NCBI GenBank assembly: GCA_002727395.1
Contig: PBWY01000062.1
Location: forward strand, 1-5,765
Origin: Rhodospirillales bacterium
Lineage (GTDB): Bacteria; Pseudomonadota; Alphaproteobacteria; MPNO01; UBA2964
Length of the DNA stretch: 5,765 nucleotides
Reading direction: 5' to 3'
The translations under genes and the position numbers were made by a program. Position 1 is the first letter of the stretch. Every line of letters starts with the position of its first letter. Shown here one piece after another: positions 5,567 to 5,765 of the stretch. The notes below the pieces were generated by a model. That model ran no database searches and was not told where the DNA came from. It worked only from the letters and a program-made list of their open reading frames with translations.

Positions 5567-5765
5567 ATGCCCATAAAATCAATGAGTAAAACATTTAGAG
5601 AGCTGTTGGCTAGTAACAATGTAATTGTGAAACCGGGCGCTCACAACGCATTAAGCGCTAAGATAATTGAGGCTGCGGGATTTCAGTCTTGTGGTGTCTC
5701 AGGTTATGCAGTCTCGGCTACCCTCCTTGGAAAGTCTGATGTAGGTTTGGTTACTTTAGATGAAA
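5567..5765 (+). CDS. PEP mutase / isocitrate lyase superfamily protein, N-terminal part (runs off window)
   Basis: Sixty-six codons of an open frame cut by the window end. The translation contains FRELLASNNVIVKPGAHNA (residues 10-28), LSAKIIEAAGF (29-39) and GVSGYAVSATLLGKSDVG (43-60). This is the characteristic first strand-helix-strand of the phosphoenolpyruvate mutase/isocitrate lyase superfamily, which includes methylisocitrate lyase PrpB, 2,3-dimethylmalate lyase, oxaloacetate decarboxylase and carboxyphosphonoenolpyruvate mutase. SG at 45-46 and Asp58 fall at the positions I recall as active-site residues in PrpB and PEP mutase; Gly43 and Tyr47 differ from the PrpB pattern (Tyr43, Gly47), so it is probably not a plain PrpB. 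The remaining metal ligands and the specificity loop lie beyond the window, so the reaction cannot be assigned. It is transcribed divergently from the hydrolase operon, from a shared spacer. Confidence 0.85.
   Translation, partial: MPIKSMSKTFRELLASNNVIVKPGAHNALSAKIIEAAGFQSCGVSGYAVSATLLGKSDVGLVTLDE

Overview
The window is bacterial and about 42-43% G+C by eye. It has gap-free protein-coding genes, Shine-Dalgarno-like sites, GTG/ATG starts and tight operon spacing. The protein families (S9A oligopeptidase B, PcaD-like enol-lactonase, PEP mutase/isocitrate lyase superfamily, MTHFSD-like cyclo-ligase) fit a Gram-negative proteobacterium, possibly a marine alphaproteobacterium. That placement rests on protein style only. 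No rRNA, tRNA, CRISPR array, insertion sequence or phage gene was seen.

Layout: five genes run leftwards on the minus strand as one apparent operon. In transcription order they are: (1) a PcaD-like alpha/beta hydrolase, best start at 5423; (2) a single-domain cupin, 4601-4023, 24 nt downstream; (3) an oligopeptidase B-type S9A serine peptidase, 4013-1896, 9 nt downstream; (4) a 5-formyltetrahydrofolate cyclo-ligase/MTHFSD-like protein, whose predicted true start overlaps the peptidase stop as ATGA but whose reading frame is broken at an A7 run; (5) a second, larger alpha/beta hydrolase, 1122-37. A sixth gene diverges rightwards from 5567 and runs off the window. Its first 66 residues match the PEP mutase/isocitrate lyase superfamily. 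The 143-nt spacer 5424-5566 holds abutting back-to-back promoter candidates and some weak inverted repeats.

Working together (inference): a hydrolase related to enol-lactonases, a small cupin, a second hydrolase and a divergent C-C lyase-type enzyme look like a small-molecule (possibly ring-derived acid) catabolic locus. The oligopeptidase and folate-type protein are less obvious members. No substrate can be named from sequence alone. The most solid unusual observation is the displaced N-terminus of the cyclo-ligase-like gene. Reading 1899-1837 in one frame and the rest in the next restores the family's N-terminal helix with correct spacing and creates a 4-nt coupled overlap with the upstream gene. 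This is either a one-base error or mutation in the A7 run, or a slippage site. I did not find a clearly new defence, mobile or RNA system here.
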